The translations under genes and the position numbers were made by a program. Below the pieces are notes generated by a model. That model was not told where the DNA came from and did not search any database. It saw only the letters and a list, made by a program, of their open reading frames with translations. A DNA stretch of 34,475 nucleotides from UBA1664 sp964531715 (GTDB lineage: Bacteria; Pseudomonadota; Alphaproteobacteria; Micavibrionales; UBA1664), in assembly GCA_964531715.1 (NCBI GenBank), contig CAZHEE010000012.1:1-34475 (forward strand). The letters are read 5' to 3'. Of this stretch, positions 1-7,157 are shown piece after piece; the first letter of the stretch is position 1, and every line of letters starts with the position of its first letter.

Positions 1-62
1 ACCAATAACCAATAACCAATAACCAATAACCAATAACCAATAACCAATAACCAATAACCAAT
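1..62. repeat. Heptanucleotide tandem repeat (ACCAATA) upstream of motB
   Basis: The first 62 bases are 8 perfect copies of the 7-mer ACCAATA plus six bases of a ninth, and the array runs off the left edge of the window, so its true length is unknown. It stops two bases before the motB ATG at 64. Each frame meets a TAA within 21 bases, so the array cannot be translated as an N-terminal extension. There is no purine-rich ribosome-binding site between repeat and start codon. Arrays of this kind can change length by slippage. Whether this one affects motB translation is inference. Confidence 0.97.
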
Positions 63-63
63 C

Positions 64-1449
64 ATGGCCTCCACCGATAACGAAGTCCCACAGCCGATTA
101 TCATCAAGAAAGTCAAAAAAGGCGGGCACGGTCACCATGGTGGCGCGTGGAAGGTGGCGTATGCCGATTTTGTGACGGCGATGATGGCGTTCTTCCTCCT
201 GATGTGGCTTTTAAATGTCACAACAGAGGATCAGAAAAATGCGATTTCCCATTATTTTGACCCGACCCATCCGCGAGTCTCCAGTGAATTGAGCGGCTCG
301 GGCGGTATCCTCGGCGGGATGACCATGTCCCCAGACGGGGCGCAAGTCTCAAATGTACAAAGTATTGCCCCGCCGAGCCAGCCAAACACACCACGTTCAG
401 GCATGGCGAAGGGCAATGAGCAAAGCCAATATGGCTCATCCGAATTTGAAGGTGACACATTTGATACAACAATGGAAGGCACTGTCCCGTCCGATACGGA
501 TCGCAGCTCCCAAGGTGAAGACGGCAATGATTTGCAAGACGGGCTGAATATCCTGGATGAGATAGGCGAACTGGAACAAGAACAAATCGCACAGCTTCAA
601 GGGATTATTGAGGAACAACAAAATGCCGATTATGAAGCGATTAAACAACAGATTTTAGAGGAAGTCTCAAAAGCGCCTGAGCTTGCCGATTTGCTCGACC
701 ACCTCATGGTTGATGTCACGCCAGAGGGCTTGCGTATTCAGATTATTGATAATGAAGGCCGCTCCATGTTCCCGATTGGCTCGGCGCAAATGTACGGCTT
801 TATGAAGAATTTGGTTGCAAAAGTCACGCAAGTCATTCTGCCGCAACCTAATCAGATTTCGGTGCGGGGTCATACGGATGGCAAGCCCTATCCTGATGGC
901 GCGATTTACAATAACTGGAACCTCTCATCCGACCGCGCCTTGGCATCACGCAAGGCTATGATTGAGGCGGAACTTCCTGCAACACGCGTAGAGAATGTGA
1001 TAGGCAAGGCGGATCGTGAACATCTGTTCCCTGATGAGCCGCTCTCACCCCGAAACCGTCGTATCAGTATTGTTTTACTGCGTGAAAGTTATGAGAATAC
1101 AAATGAAATCAGGCAGGCCGCGGCGGTTGCTATCGAAAAACGCCAACAAGCGATTGAAGCTCAACGTGCCTTAGAAGCCGACCGCCAAAATATCCCTGAA
1201 CTAGATCGTGTGATAAGGCAACCGCGAACGAGGCTGGAAAATACTAATGATAGCCCATTGTCAGGGGCTGTTGACCGTTTCGATGTGCCTTTGAACGCTG
1301 CAGAAGAAAACGAAACTGGCAATATGGTGGGCGATGAAATCCAGCGCATGCAACGACGTAATCAACAGCAGCGCATGGCTCCTCAGCTCACCTCACCACC
1401 GCGGTCGCCATCGGACGAAATCCCCGAACCGCAAGTGTTAGAGTTTTAA
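64..1449 (+). CDS. motB: Flagellar motor stator protein MotB
   Basis: MotB anchors the MotA/MotB ion-channel stator to peptidoglycan and carries the ion-binding aspartate in its single membrane helix. The 461-aa protein has a basic, His/Gly-rich N-terminus (residues 15-27), then GAWKVAYADFVTAMMAFFLLM, in which D35 is the expected ion-carrying Asp, with the helix spanning about 32-52. A low-complexity acidic linker (about 75-200) leads to an OmpA/MotB peptidoglycan-binding domain (about 215-355) with GHTDG at 269-273 and the NWNLSSDRA and RNRRISIVLL motifs. The Gln/Arg-rich tail beyond about 360 is longer than in E. coli MotB (308 aa). Start: ATG 64 is the first in-frame ATG after TAA at 55-57, and the conserved N-terminus begins there. 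No Shine-Dalgarno is visible because the 7-mer repeat occupies that position. motA would be expected upstream, outside the window. Confidence 0.93.
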   Translation: MASTDNEVPQPIIIKKVKKGGHGHHGGAWKVAYADFVTAMMAFFLLMWLLNVTTEDQKNAISHYFDPTHPRVSSELSGSGGILGGMTMSPDGAQVSNVQSIAPPSQPNTPRSGMAKGNEQSQYGSSEFEGDTFDTTMEGTVPSDTDRSSQGEDGNDLQDGLNILDEIGELEQEQIAQLQGIIEEQQNADYEAIKQQILEEVSKAPELADLLDHLMVDVTPEGLRIQIIDNEGRSMFPIGSAQMYGFMKNLVAKVTQVILPQPNQISVRGHTDGKPYPDGAIYNNWNLSSDRALASRKAMIEAELPATRVENVIGKADREHLFPDEPLSPRNRRISIVLLRESYENTNEIRQAAAVAIEKRQQAIEAQRALEADRQNIPELDRVIRQPRTRLENTNDSPLSGAVDRFDVPLNAAEENETGNMVGDEIQRMQRRNQQQRMAPQLTSPPRSPSDEIPEPQVLEF

Positions 1450-1537
1450 TAAGACGCGTCATTACACGTTTTTACTGAAAAAAAGATAAGTGTAATCCAG
1501 TTTCATAATTGTATCGCATAGTTATGCAGTAAAGGAG

Positions 1538-1576
1538 TTTTAACCTCTGAGGTCTCTGTGCGCTCTGTGGTTAAAA
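1538..1576. repeat. CTCTG-type short repeat inside an inverted repeat, in the motB/yqjE-like intergenic region
   Basis: The 284-bp gap between the convergent motB and yqjE-like genes holds no gene. It contains 8-bp arms TTTTAACC (1538-1545) and GGTTAAAA (1569-1576) around a CTCTG-rich core made of imperfect units of 8-9 bases (1545-1570). A very similar CTCTGCGG-type stretch lies just upstream of murB (15226-15249). A second small hairpin, GCATGG / CCATGC, sits at 1620-1636 without a T-run. I see no convincing rho-independent terminator for motB here. The stretch may be a remnant of a short-repeat array of the kind found at motB and accC. Confidence 0.5.
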
Positions 1577-1733
1577 TACATCACAAAATTTTTTGTTCTT
1601 AAAGTTTGATTTTTAGATTGCATGGTCAAGCCATGCTATCACGACTTAACATACTGAGTGTAAAATATTGAGAAAAGTTACTATGAGGCTAGCCTTAGTT
1701 GAGATTTAGAAACTATAGTCATTTAAAGTTAAA

Positions 1734-2180
1734 CTAAGCTCTTTTAACACGCTCGCCAGCCATAAACCCGCAAAGACATGATGTTAAAACTGACGCAGTC
1801 GGGTGATTTTTAACTGGATTATTCTCCCGCAGCTTCTCATCAATTAAATACAATAAATCAGTTACATCTTGTTTTACTTTTTCACGGGTTTGTGCTTTTT
1901 TCTTTTCTTTATGATTGGTAATAACCATCAGCAAAATGATCATAAACAAAGTTAATATCATCATACTAAATCCAAATATCATTGTGGCTTCAGGTGGTTG
2001 ATACTCACTATGCAACCACATGTAATATCCAACGAGTAGAAAAGATAATCCGATTAGGCAAAAAAGGGCAATGAACAAGACAAGAAATATCTTCAATTTC
2101 CCTAATGCATTAAACGGGGCATAGGGACCTATGACCCGTTGTAACGCATAGAACTCAGCCAGTTTTAAAAGCTGATCCAT
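1734..2180 (-). CDS. YqjE-like (holin superfamily) two-helix inner-membrane protein
   Basis: This 148-aa protein has two strong hydrophobic segments, at about residues 28-55 and 65-88. An amphipathic N-terminus and a basic, Lys/Glu-rich cytoplasmic tail flank them. It starts three bases after the stop of the DUF883/YqjD-like gene on the same strand, so the two are almost certainly co-transcribed and translationally coupled. In E. coli the DUF883 protein YqjD is followed by YqjE, a small two-helix protein of the phage-holin superfamily. Size, topology and position match that pair, but I recognise no diagnostic residue motif. By analogy it would be a stress- or stationary-phase membrane protein. 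Its biochemical role is unknown. Confidence 0.7.
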   Translation of the reverse strand: MDQLLKLAEFYALQRVIGPYAPFNALGKLKIFLVLFIALFCLIGLSFLLVGYYMWLHSEYQPPEATMIFGFSMMILTLFMIILLMVITNHKEKKKAQTREKVKQDVTDLLYLIDEKLRENNPVKNHPTASVLTSCLCGFMAGERVKRA

Positions 2181-2183
2181 TGT

Positions 2184-2477
2184 TTAACGACGTCCGCTAA
2201 ATAGGAAGCTTGAAACCAAACCGGCAGCAAAAGCAATAGCCATTGATTTGCCTGGGTTGGCTTTCACATTATTTTCCATTGTTTCCATTTGGGCGCGACC
2301 ATAATCTTGCATATATGAAATATTATCGGTTGCTTTCCCTTTTAAGATAGCGGCTTTAACCTTACCTGCATTCGTAACATCACGACGTAGTTCCGTTAAA
2401 TGTTCCTGAAGTGCGGCAATATCAGCGCGAATTTTTGTCATATCATCCTGTGGTTTTGTTGTTGTTGTTCTAGGCAT
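2184..2477 (-). CDS. DUF883 / ElaB-YqjD-like membrane-anchored protein
   Basis: The 97-aa protein begins MPRTTTTKPQDD, has a charged helical region (about 12-70) rich in Glu, Asp and Lys, and ends in a short C-terminal membrane helix (about 76-92, PGKSMAIAFAAGLVSSFLF) followed by SGRR. This is the layout of the ElaB/YqjD/DUF883 family, whose E. coli members are stationary-phase tail-anchored proteins reported to bind ribosomes. I chose the ATG at 2477-2475 because AAAGGAGA lies 6 nt upstream; a longer frame reaching ATG 2513 has no such site and would put the Shine-Dalgarno inside the gene. A GGAAC/GTAT promoter lies just upstream (2512-2537), suggesting general-stress control. Confidence 0.85.
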   Translation of the reverse strand: MPRTTTTKPQDDMTKIRADIAALQEHLTELRRDVTNAGKVKAAILKGKATDNISYMQDYGRAQMETMENNVKANPGKSMAIAFAAGLVSSFLFSGRR

Positions 2478-2511
2478 AAATAGTCTCCTTTCGTTAGTGA
2501 ATGTAATGGAC

Positions 2512-2537
2512 ATACATATGATGAAATAAAAAGTTCC
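2512..2537 (-). promoter_or_regulatory. Candidate EcfG-type (GGAAC) stress promoter for the DUF883-YqjE operon
   Basis: Read on the minus strand, GGAAC (2537-2533) is followed after 17 bases by GTAT (2515-2512). Alphaproteobacterial general-stress sigma factors (EcfG) use GGAAC, then 16-17 bases, then cGTT; here the GT core of the -10 sits in register. Transcription would begin near 2505, giving a leader of about 28 nt with a good ribosome-binding site. Two more copies of the same arrangement lie 240-270 bp away, in front of the neighbouring genes. Confidence 0.5.
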
Positions 2538-2555
2538 ACAAATTCAGCATATTAT

Positions 2556-2741
2556 TTAATGATTACGTTTTTTATCAGTCTTCCACCATAATTTGAGAAG
2601 GTGATTTTGATGACGTAAATCGTCATAATATTGTCTCAACTCTGGAATATCAGTAATAAGGTCAAAAACACGTTTTCTCTGTGTTTCTGGCAGCTCGTTA
2701 TCAATAAGAGCCTGAATATGGTTTTTGTATCTCTCATACAT
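2556..2741 (-). CDS. Small anti-sigma-like helical protein (61 aa)
   Basis: The product is a 61-aa soluble, all-helical, highly charged protein. The stretch HIQALIDNELPETQRKRVF, followed by DIPELRQYYDDLRHQN, resembles the N-terminal cytoplasmic helices of RsiW/ChrR-type anti-sigma factors (pattern: helix, D-x-E-L, then x-x-P-E-L-x-x-x-x-x-x-L). It lacks the HxxxCxxC zinc site and any membrane segment. There is no clear Shine-Dalgarno. The candidate GGAAC promoter on this strand would start transcription only about 5 nt before the ATG, so the mRNA may be leaderless. Family assignment is by pattern only. It may be a truncated anti-sigma factor or an unrelated small protein. Confidence 0.55.
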   Translation of the reverse strand: MYERYKNHIQALIDNELPETQRKRVFDLITDIPELRQYYDDLRHQNHLLKLWWKTDKKRNH

Positions 2742-2752
2742 GACATTGCAGC

Positions 2753-2808
2753 CTACAGATTAATTAACTTTTTGTTCCTGAGGAACTTTATAATTGGGTT
2801 AAAAGTAT
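2753..2808. promoter_or_regulatory. Divergent EcfG-type promoter pair built on a GTTCC-TGA-GGAAC palindrome
   Basis: The 108-bp region between the 61-aa gene (minus) and the DUF1328 gene (plus) contains the palindrome GTTCCTGAGGAAC (2774-2786), which presents GGAAC on both strands. On the plus strand, GGAAC (2782-2786), 18 bases, then GTAT (2805-2808) would drive the DUF1328 gene with a leader of about 35 nt. On the minus strand, GGAAC (2778-2774), 17 bases, then GTAG (2756-2753) would drive the 61-aa gene. The -35 elements match the EcfG consensus exactly; the -10 elements keep only the GT core. One palindrome serving both directions means the two promoters cannot easily be occupied together. 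Confidence 0.5.
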
Positions 2809-2849
2809 GTAAGGCACACCATCATTAACTCATAACGAAAGGATTTATT

Positions 2850-3026
2850 ATGTTAGGTTGGGCTTTATTATTTTTAGTAGTTGCAATTATTGCAGGCGTA
2901 TTTGGTTTCGGAGGCATTGCTGCCGCATCTGCAGGAATTGCGCAAATTTTATTCTTTGTATTTGTTGCATTATTTGTAATTGCATTAATTGCAAATGCAA
3001 TCAGAGGTCGCAGACCGACTGTATAG
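2850..3026 (+). CDS. DUF1328 (YtjA-like) small membrane protein
   Basis: This 58-aa protein begins MLGWALLFLVVAIIAGVFGF and consists of two hydrophobic helices (about 3-25 and 30-50) joined by a Gly/Ala-rich turn, ending in IRGRRPTV. The sequence is the characteristic pattern of the DUF1328/YtjA family of tiny inner-membrane proteins, whose function is unknown. The ATG at 2850 follows AAAGGA by 7 nt. An EcfG-like promoter lies upstream and a strong terminator follows 22 bp after the stop, so this is a monocistronic unit. YtjA-like genes often accompany YqjD/DUF883 genes in stress regulons. Confidence 0.88.
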   Translation: MLGWALLFLVVAIIAGVFGFGGIAAASAGIAQILFFVFVALFVIALIANAIRGRRPTV

Positions 3027-3048
3027 CGTTTTAAGAAACGTAGAATTT

Positions 3049-3079
3049 AAAGCCCGCTTAATAACAGCGGGCTTTTTTT
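3049..3079 (+). terminator. Rho-independent terminator after the DUF1328 gene
   Basis: Arms AAAGCCCGCT (3049-3058) and AGCGGGCTTT (3066-3075) form a perfect 10-bp stem with a 7-nt loop, followed by a T-run to 3079. Confidence 0.93.
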
Positions 3080-3116
3080 ATTGCTTTTATGGCTCAATGT
3101 ATGATTAATAAGGTGA

Positions 3117-5366
3117 ATGGGGTTTTTAACATCACGCAATTTTATATTTTCGGTTATAACTTTAATCGTTTGCGCCTTTTTCTTGACCCTTTACGCATAT
3201 AATAAAAAGCAAGATTTTGATGACGCCAATGACTATGTCAGCCGCACGCATAATGTTATCCATGAAACTCAGGATATCTCAAATCAGATATTAACGCTTG
3301 TCTCACTTCAAAGGGGATATCTTTATACCGATAATGAAAATTTCAAAAAACAATATCAATCACGTCAAGATGAAATTAAACGTTCATTCCAGTCTCTAGA
3401 AGATAAATCACTTAATCCAGAATACAAACAGGATATTATGAGGCTTGAAGGTTTTTTCAATACACTCGTTACTTTGCTTAATAATACTATAGAGACATCC
3501 GACATCACTCTTGCGGATACGAGAGATGTTGAGGCCGTTCGCCAAGAGATTCGTGAAACGAGTAATAATCTTCTCGATCGTAAATATGCTCTTATGAGTA
3601 ATAAGATCGAAGAAATCAGAGCTATTCAGGAAAGATTGATTATAGGGTCATTATTAGGATTAATTTTAACCGGGTTAATTTTAACCGGTCTAAATTATTA
3701 CCTCTACCGCCTTCGCCGTCAGAATGCCGTTATCGGTAAAGATTTATTTGACAGTCGTGAACGGCTTCAATACGCCATGGTTGCATCAGGCGAAGGTATT
3801 TACGATTGGAATGTTGAGACAGGCTATGTCTTTTTCTCTGACTTTTTTATTCAAATGCTGGGCAGCGAGCTTGGTGATTTTGTACCATCCGTAGAAAGCT
3901 TTAAAGAGCGTCTGCATCCCGATGATATCAAGCGTGTGATGGAATATGTTGACTCTTTTGTTAATGATAAACTATCTGAATATTCAATAGAATTCCGCTT
4001 AAAACATGAGGAAGGTCATTATATCTGGGTTAATTCCCGCGCAGTGGCTGTTCGGAATAATGATCGAAAGGCAGTTCGTATTATTGGAACGCATCGCAAT
4101 ATCACGGATTTAAAGATGAGGGCTGAAAAGCTTAAGCAGCATGCGGATCAGGCCGAAAAAGATTCGGCGGCCAAAAGCGAATTTCTGGCACATATGAGCC
4201 ATGAAATCAGAACACCGCTCACCACCATCACAGGCATTAGTGAGATCTTACAGAAATATAAAAATGATAAAGATGAGCGTTACGCCGAACTGATCAGTAC
4301 TTTAAGCACCAGTTCTAAAACCTTAAAAGAACTTGTGAATGATATTCTTGATTTCTCGAAAATCGAAAAAGGTGAGGTTGAGCTGGAATATAAACCATTC
4401 ATGCTTGATAATTTGATTGGCGAAGTGATCAGTATCATGGCAGTGCCGGCCGCTGAAAAAGGGCTCGACTTTAAATTCAGTTATGATGATGTGAAATATT
4501 ACGAATATCACGGTGATGAAAACCGTATGAAGCAGGTTCTTATTAACTTGATCGGGAATGCGGTTAAATTCACTGATAGCGGATCAGTCAGGATCGCGGC
4601 GAATATTGAATCAAAATCGGGTATGGATTACCTCAGTTTCGTCGTTCAGGATACGGGTATTGGCATTGATAACTCTATGCTGGATACAATTTTTAATGAT
4701 TTTAAACAAGCGGATAGCAGTATCTCGCGCCGCTATGGCGGAACAGGACTTGGTTTGCCGATTTCTAAAAAACTTGCGACGTTAATGGGTGGGGGTTTAA
4801 TTGTCGAAAGTCAAAAGGGGATTGGGTCTACATTTAAATTGTACCTACCGATTCAAGATAGCGGACTGAAATTAATCAGCAGTGATGACTTACAGTTGCG
4901 TGAAAAAATGAATGATAAGTTGGTATCCGCCATTCACGACCAACAATGTGCCTTAATCGTTGAAGATTATGAAGGGAACATCGTAATCCTTTCTTATTTA
5001 ATGGAAGAAATCGGGCTTGATTATGATGTTGCAAGAACGGGTGTTGAGGCGCTCGAAAAGTGGCGCAGCAAGTATTACAATCTTGTTCTTATGGATGTTC
5101 AGATGCCTGAGATGGACGGTATCACCGCAACAAGCAAAATTCGTGAGATAGAGGCCGATAATTTGCTAGAGGCAACGCCGATTATCGGTATGACTGCTCA
5201 CGCGCTTATTCAGGATAAAGATAAATGCCTTGAGTCAGGTATGACGGATTATATCTCAAAACCGATTGATAACATGATTTTAAAGGAAAAAATTCTTAAA
5301 TATATTAAAAACTTTTATCAGGATGAACAAACATCCAAAAATTCAAAAAAAGTAAAAGCAAAGTAA
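3117..5366 (+). CDS. CHASE3-PAS hybrid sensor histidine kinase with receiver domain
   Basis: This 749-aa membrane histidine kinase has a first membrane helix at about residues 8-28, a helical periplasmic CHASE3-like sensor region (about 35-175, with LVSLQRGYLYTDNE) and a second helix at about 176-198. A PAS_3-type domain follows (about 215-335, ending IIGTHRNITDLK), then a short coiled coil. HisKA carries the phospho-acceptor H362 in HMSHEIRTPL. HATPase_c has an N-box (INLIGNAVKFT), DTGIGID and GGTGLGLPI. The C-terminal receiver domain has its phospho-acceptor Asp at D660 (LVLMDVQMPEMDG). There is no HPt domain, so the phosphate must pass to a separate HPt protein or the receiver acts in cis. 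ATG 3117 has AAGG close upstream. No cognate response regulator is adjacent; secB converges 16 bp away. The ligand is unknown. Confidence 0.92.
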   Translation: MGFLTSRNFIFSVITLIVCAFFLTLYAYNKKQDFDDANDYVSRTHNVIHETQDISNQILTLVSLQRGYLYTDNENFKKQYQSRQDEIKRSFQSLEDKSLNPEYKQDIMRLEGFFNTLVTLLNNTIETSDITLADTRDVEAVRQEIRETSNNLLDRKYALMSNKIEEIRAIQERLIIGSLLGLILTGLILTGLNYYLYRLRRQNAVIGKDLFDSRERLQYAMVASGEGIYDWNVETGYVFFSDFFIQMLGSELGDFVPSVESFKERLHPDDIKRVMEYVDSFVNDKLSEYSIEFRLKHEEGHYIWVNSRAVAVRNNDRKAVRIIGTHRNITDLKMRAEKLKQHADQAEKDSAAKSEFLAHMSHEIRTPLTTITGISEILQKYKNDKDERYAELISTLSTSSKTLKELVNDILDFSKIEKGEVELEYKPFMLDNLIGEVISIMAVPAAEKGLDFKFSYDDVKYYEYHGDENRMKQVLINLIGNAVKFTDSGSVRIAANIESKSGMDYLSFVVQDTGIGIDNSMLDTIFNDFKQADSSISRRYGGTGLGLPISKKLATLMGGGLIVESQKGIGSTFKLYLPIQDSGLKLISSDDLQLREKMNDKLVSAIHDQQCALIVEDYEGNIVILSYLMEEIGLDYDVARTGVEALEKWRSKYYNLVLMDVQMPEMDGITATSKIREIEADNLLEATPIIGMTAHALIQDKDKCLESGMTDYISKPIDNMILKEKILKYIKNFYQDEQTSKNSKKVKAK

Positions 5367-5382
5367 GCTCAAATTCGCACCG

Positions 5383-5871
5383 TCAGGATGCCGCTTGCTG
5401 TTTTTGCTGTTCTTGATATTGATGCATATAAAGTGCTTCAAAGTCAACTGGATTAAGCATAAGCGGCGGGAAACCGCCACCAATAACGGCATCACATAAA
5501 ATTTGCCGTGCAAATGGAAAGGCTAATTTCGGCGCCTCAATCATAATCAGGGGATGGATGTGATCTTGAGGAACGGCCTTATCAACCGAACACACAACAC
5601 CATATTGAAGCTCGGCAATAAAAAGGGTGTTTTCACCGCGTTTGGCAGAGGCATTGACACGTAAAACCACTTCAAAATACCCTTCTTCCGCCATGGGGTG
5701 TGCATCCAGATTGACATTCACATCCATCTTCGGTGCGCTCTTGTTATCCTTACTGCGCAGGCTTTGCGGTGCATTCGGATTTTCAAATGACATGTCCTTA
5801 ATATACTGGGCATGAACGGTGAAAGGATGATTGGCTTGGGCTTCCCCGCCTTGATTTTGTGCATCTGACAT
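5383..5871 (-). CDS. secB: Protein-export chaperone SecB
   Basis: SecB holds preproteins unfolded in the cytoplasm and passes them to SecA. The 162-aa sequence follows the family from the N-terminal FTVHAQYIKDMSFENPNAP motif through MDVNVNLDAHP, YFEVVLRVNA, YGVVCSV and IMIEAPKLAFPFARQI to GGGFPPLMLNPVDFEALY, with a Gln-rich tail. Length and order of motifs are normal for alphaproteobacterial SecB, and nothing is missing. It is transcribed away from the Tim44-domain gene (75 bp between starts), a neighbour pairing common in alphaproteobacteria, and converges on the hybrid kinase. No terminator is evident in the 16-bp convergent gap. Confidence 0.97.
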   Translation of the reverse strand: MSDAQNQGGEAQANHPFTVHAQYIKDMSFENPNAPQSLRSKDNKSAPKMDVNVNLDAHPMAEEGYFEVVLRVNASAKRGENTLFIAELQYGVVCSVDKAVPQDHIHPLIMIEAPKLAFPFARQILCDAVIGGGFPPLMLNPVDFEALYMHQYQEQQKQQAAS

Positions 5872-5946
5872 TATATCTGTCGTTTCCTCTGTTGATTGAT
5901 AGGCGTATCATGCTATTTTACTGAAAAAGGAGCAAGTTAAAATAAT

Positions 5947-6666
5947 ATGCCTGTTGATATTCTGATTTATGCGGTGATCGCCGCCGTGATGGTTTTTTGG
6001 CTCAGGAACGTGATCGGTACACGTCATGGTGAGGAGCGGCAACGCCCAAACCCTTTTGATGTAAAAGATACCACGGATGGCAGTATGACTGACTCAAATG
6101 CCTCTGCCGATACAAAAGCAGCGATTGAAAATGCCGTTTTAAGTAATGCTTTGGATAATCATATTGACGGAAGCGTTGATGCCGGATTGGTGCAAATCGC
6201 GCTTGCCGATAAAACATTTGATATCGGCAGCTTTAAAGAAAATGCAGGCGATGCCTTTTCAATTATTGTGACCGCCTTTGCCGATGCAGACCGTGACACG
6301 TTGCGTGATTTATGTAGCAAGGATGTCTATGCGACATTCGACCGTGCCTTGCGCGAGCGTGAAGCCAAGGGCGAGAGTGTTTCAACCGAAATTCTTGCCA
6401 TTCGTAAAAGCGATATTACCGCGGCAGGCATTGATAGCCGCAAGCAAGCCTTTGTCACCATTCGATTCACGGCGGATGAAACTTATGTGATTAAGGATAA
6501 AGATGGTAAAATTCTTGCCGGTCATCCTGATCGCGTGACCGAAATGACTGATAAATGGACATTCGGGCGCGAGATTAGATCATCCGACCCACGTTGGTTT
6601 TTAATCAAAACCGAGGATGATGTGGTTGAAGAAGACGGCAAAACCCCGGTTCCCGATGCGGGGTAG
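5947..6666 (+). CDS. Tim44-like domain membrane-associated protein
   Basis: The 239-aa protein has an N-terminal membrane helix (about 3-20, DILIYAVIAAVMVFWL) followed by a short polar linker RNVIGTRHGEERQRPNPFD, the usual start of bacterial Tim44-domain proteins. The C-terminal Tim44 fold covers about 90-225, with FKENAGDAFSIIVTAFADAD and a final TDKWTFGREIRSSDPRWFLI strand pair. In mitochondria Tim44 tethers the import motor; bacterial homologues such as Caulobacter TimA are inner-membrane proteins of less defined role. Position divergent from secB supports the assignment and hints at a shared interest in protein export, which is inference. Confidence 0.88.
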   Translation: MPVDILIYAVIAAVMVFWLRNVIGTRHGEERQRPNPFDVKDTTDGSMTDSNASADTKAAIENAVLSNALDNHIDGSVDAGLVQIALADKTFDIGSFKENAGDAFSIIVTAFADADRDTLRDLCSKDVYATFDRALREREAKGESVSTEILAIRKSDITAAGIDSRKQAFVTIRFTADETYVIKDKDGKILAGHPDRVTEMTDKWTFGREIRSSDPRWFLIKTEDDVVEEDGKTPVPDAG

Positions 6667-6750
6667 AACTCAAAACTTCTCAACTCTAGGCTCAGGATCT
6701 ATTAAATATATTTGAGATTAAAGAGGAATGTGATTCATTTTTAAAAAGGA

Positions 6751-7002
6751 ATTTTTACGAGTGAATTATTATGGTTAAGTGACAAATTAAAATCCAAAGG
6801 CATTATCCCCTGCATCCCTTGGCACAATAACCTTAAGGTATAACATAGCTATAATAAACAAATGTACAAACAACGTCATAAGGTTGAAAAAATGTTCTCA
6901 CGCCTCAAAGATTGGACAAGAATTGCCATGAGATACGACAGACAAGCCTATGCATTCCTCTCCGCCATTTAAATCGCCGCTTGTGCTATATTCTACTTAT
7001 AA
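6751..7002 (+). pseudogene. IS5-family transposase, C-terminal remnant
   Basis: In the frame of 6751, translation gives LSDKLKSKGIIPCIP, then a stop at 6841, then KQMYKQRHKVEKMFSRLKDW and RIAMRYDRQAYAFLSAI, a second stop at 6970, and IAACAIFYL to 7002. This is the C-terminal third of an IS5-family DDE transposase, including the YKQRHKVE...F..LKDW...ATRYD block that carries the catalytic Glu. Two nonsense codons and the missing N-terminal two thirds make it dead. The rest of the 6667-7103 gap shows nothing else I can support. The N-terminal half of a similar transposase lies at 22305-22655 on the opposite strand. Confidence 0.85.
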
Positions 7003-7103
7003 GTCCTGAGCGTAAACAAGATGACAATAAAAAACACTTATTATTCTTGGCCTGACCATGTAACACAAAAAACAAAAAAGTTAATTGCGCGTGTTTGTAT
7101 TGG

Positions 7104-7138
7104 AAAAAAAAGGAGCTATAAGCTCCTTTTTTCTTTAT
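7104..7138 (-). terminator. Bidirectional terminator downstream of the fasciclin gene
   Basis: AGGAGCT (7111-7117) and AGCTCCT (7121-7127) form a hairpin with a 3-nt loop, flanked by A7 on the left and a T-rich tract on the right. It can therefore work in both directions. It lies 20 bp beyond the stop of the minus-strand fasciclin gene, whose terminator it most likely is. Confidence 0.85.
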
Positions 7139-7157
7139 TAAAAAAATATGTAGAAAC

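Noticed and set aside
1..62. CRISPR array
   Set aside because: The units are 7 bp and contiguous with no spacers; this is a simple tandem repeat.
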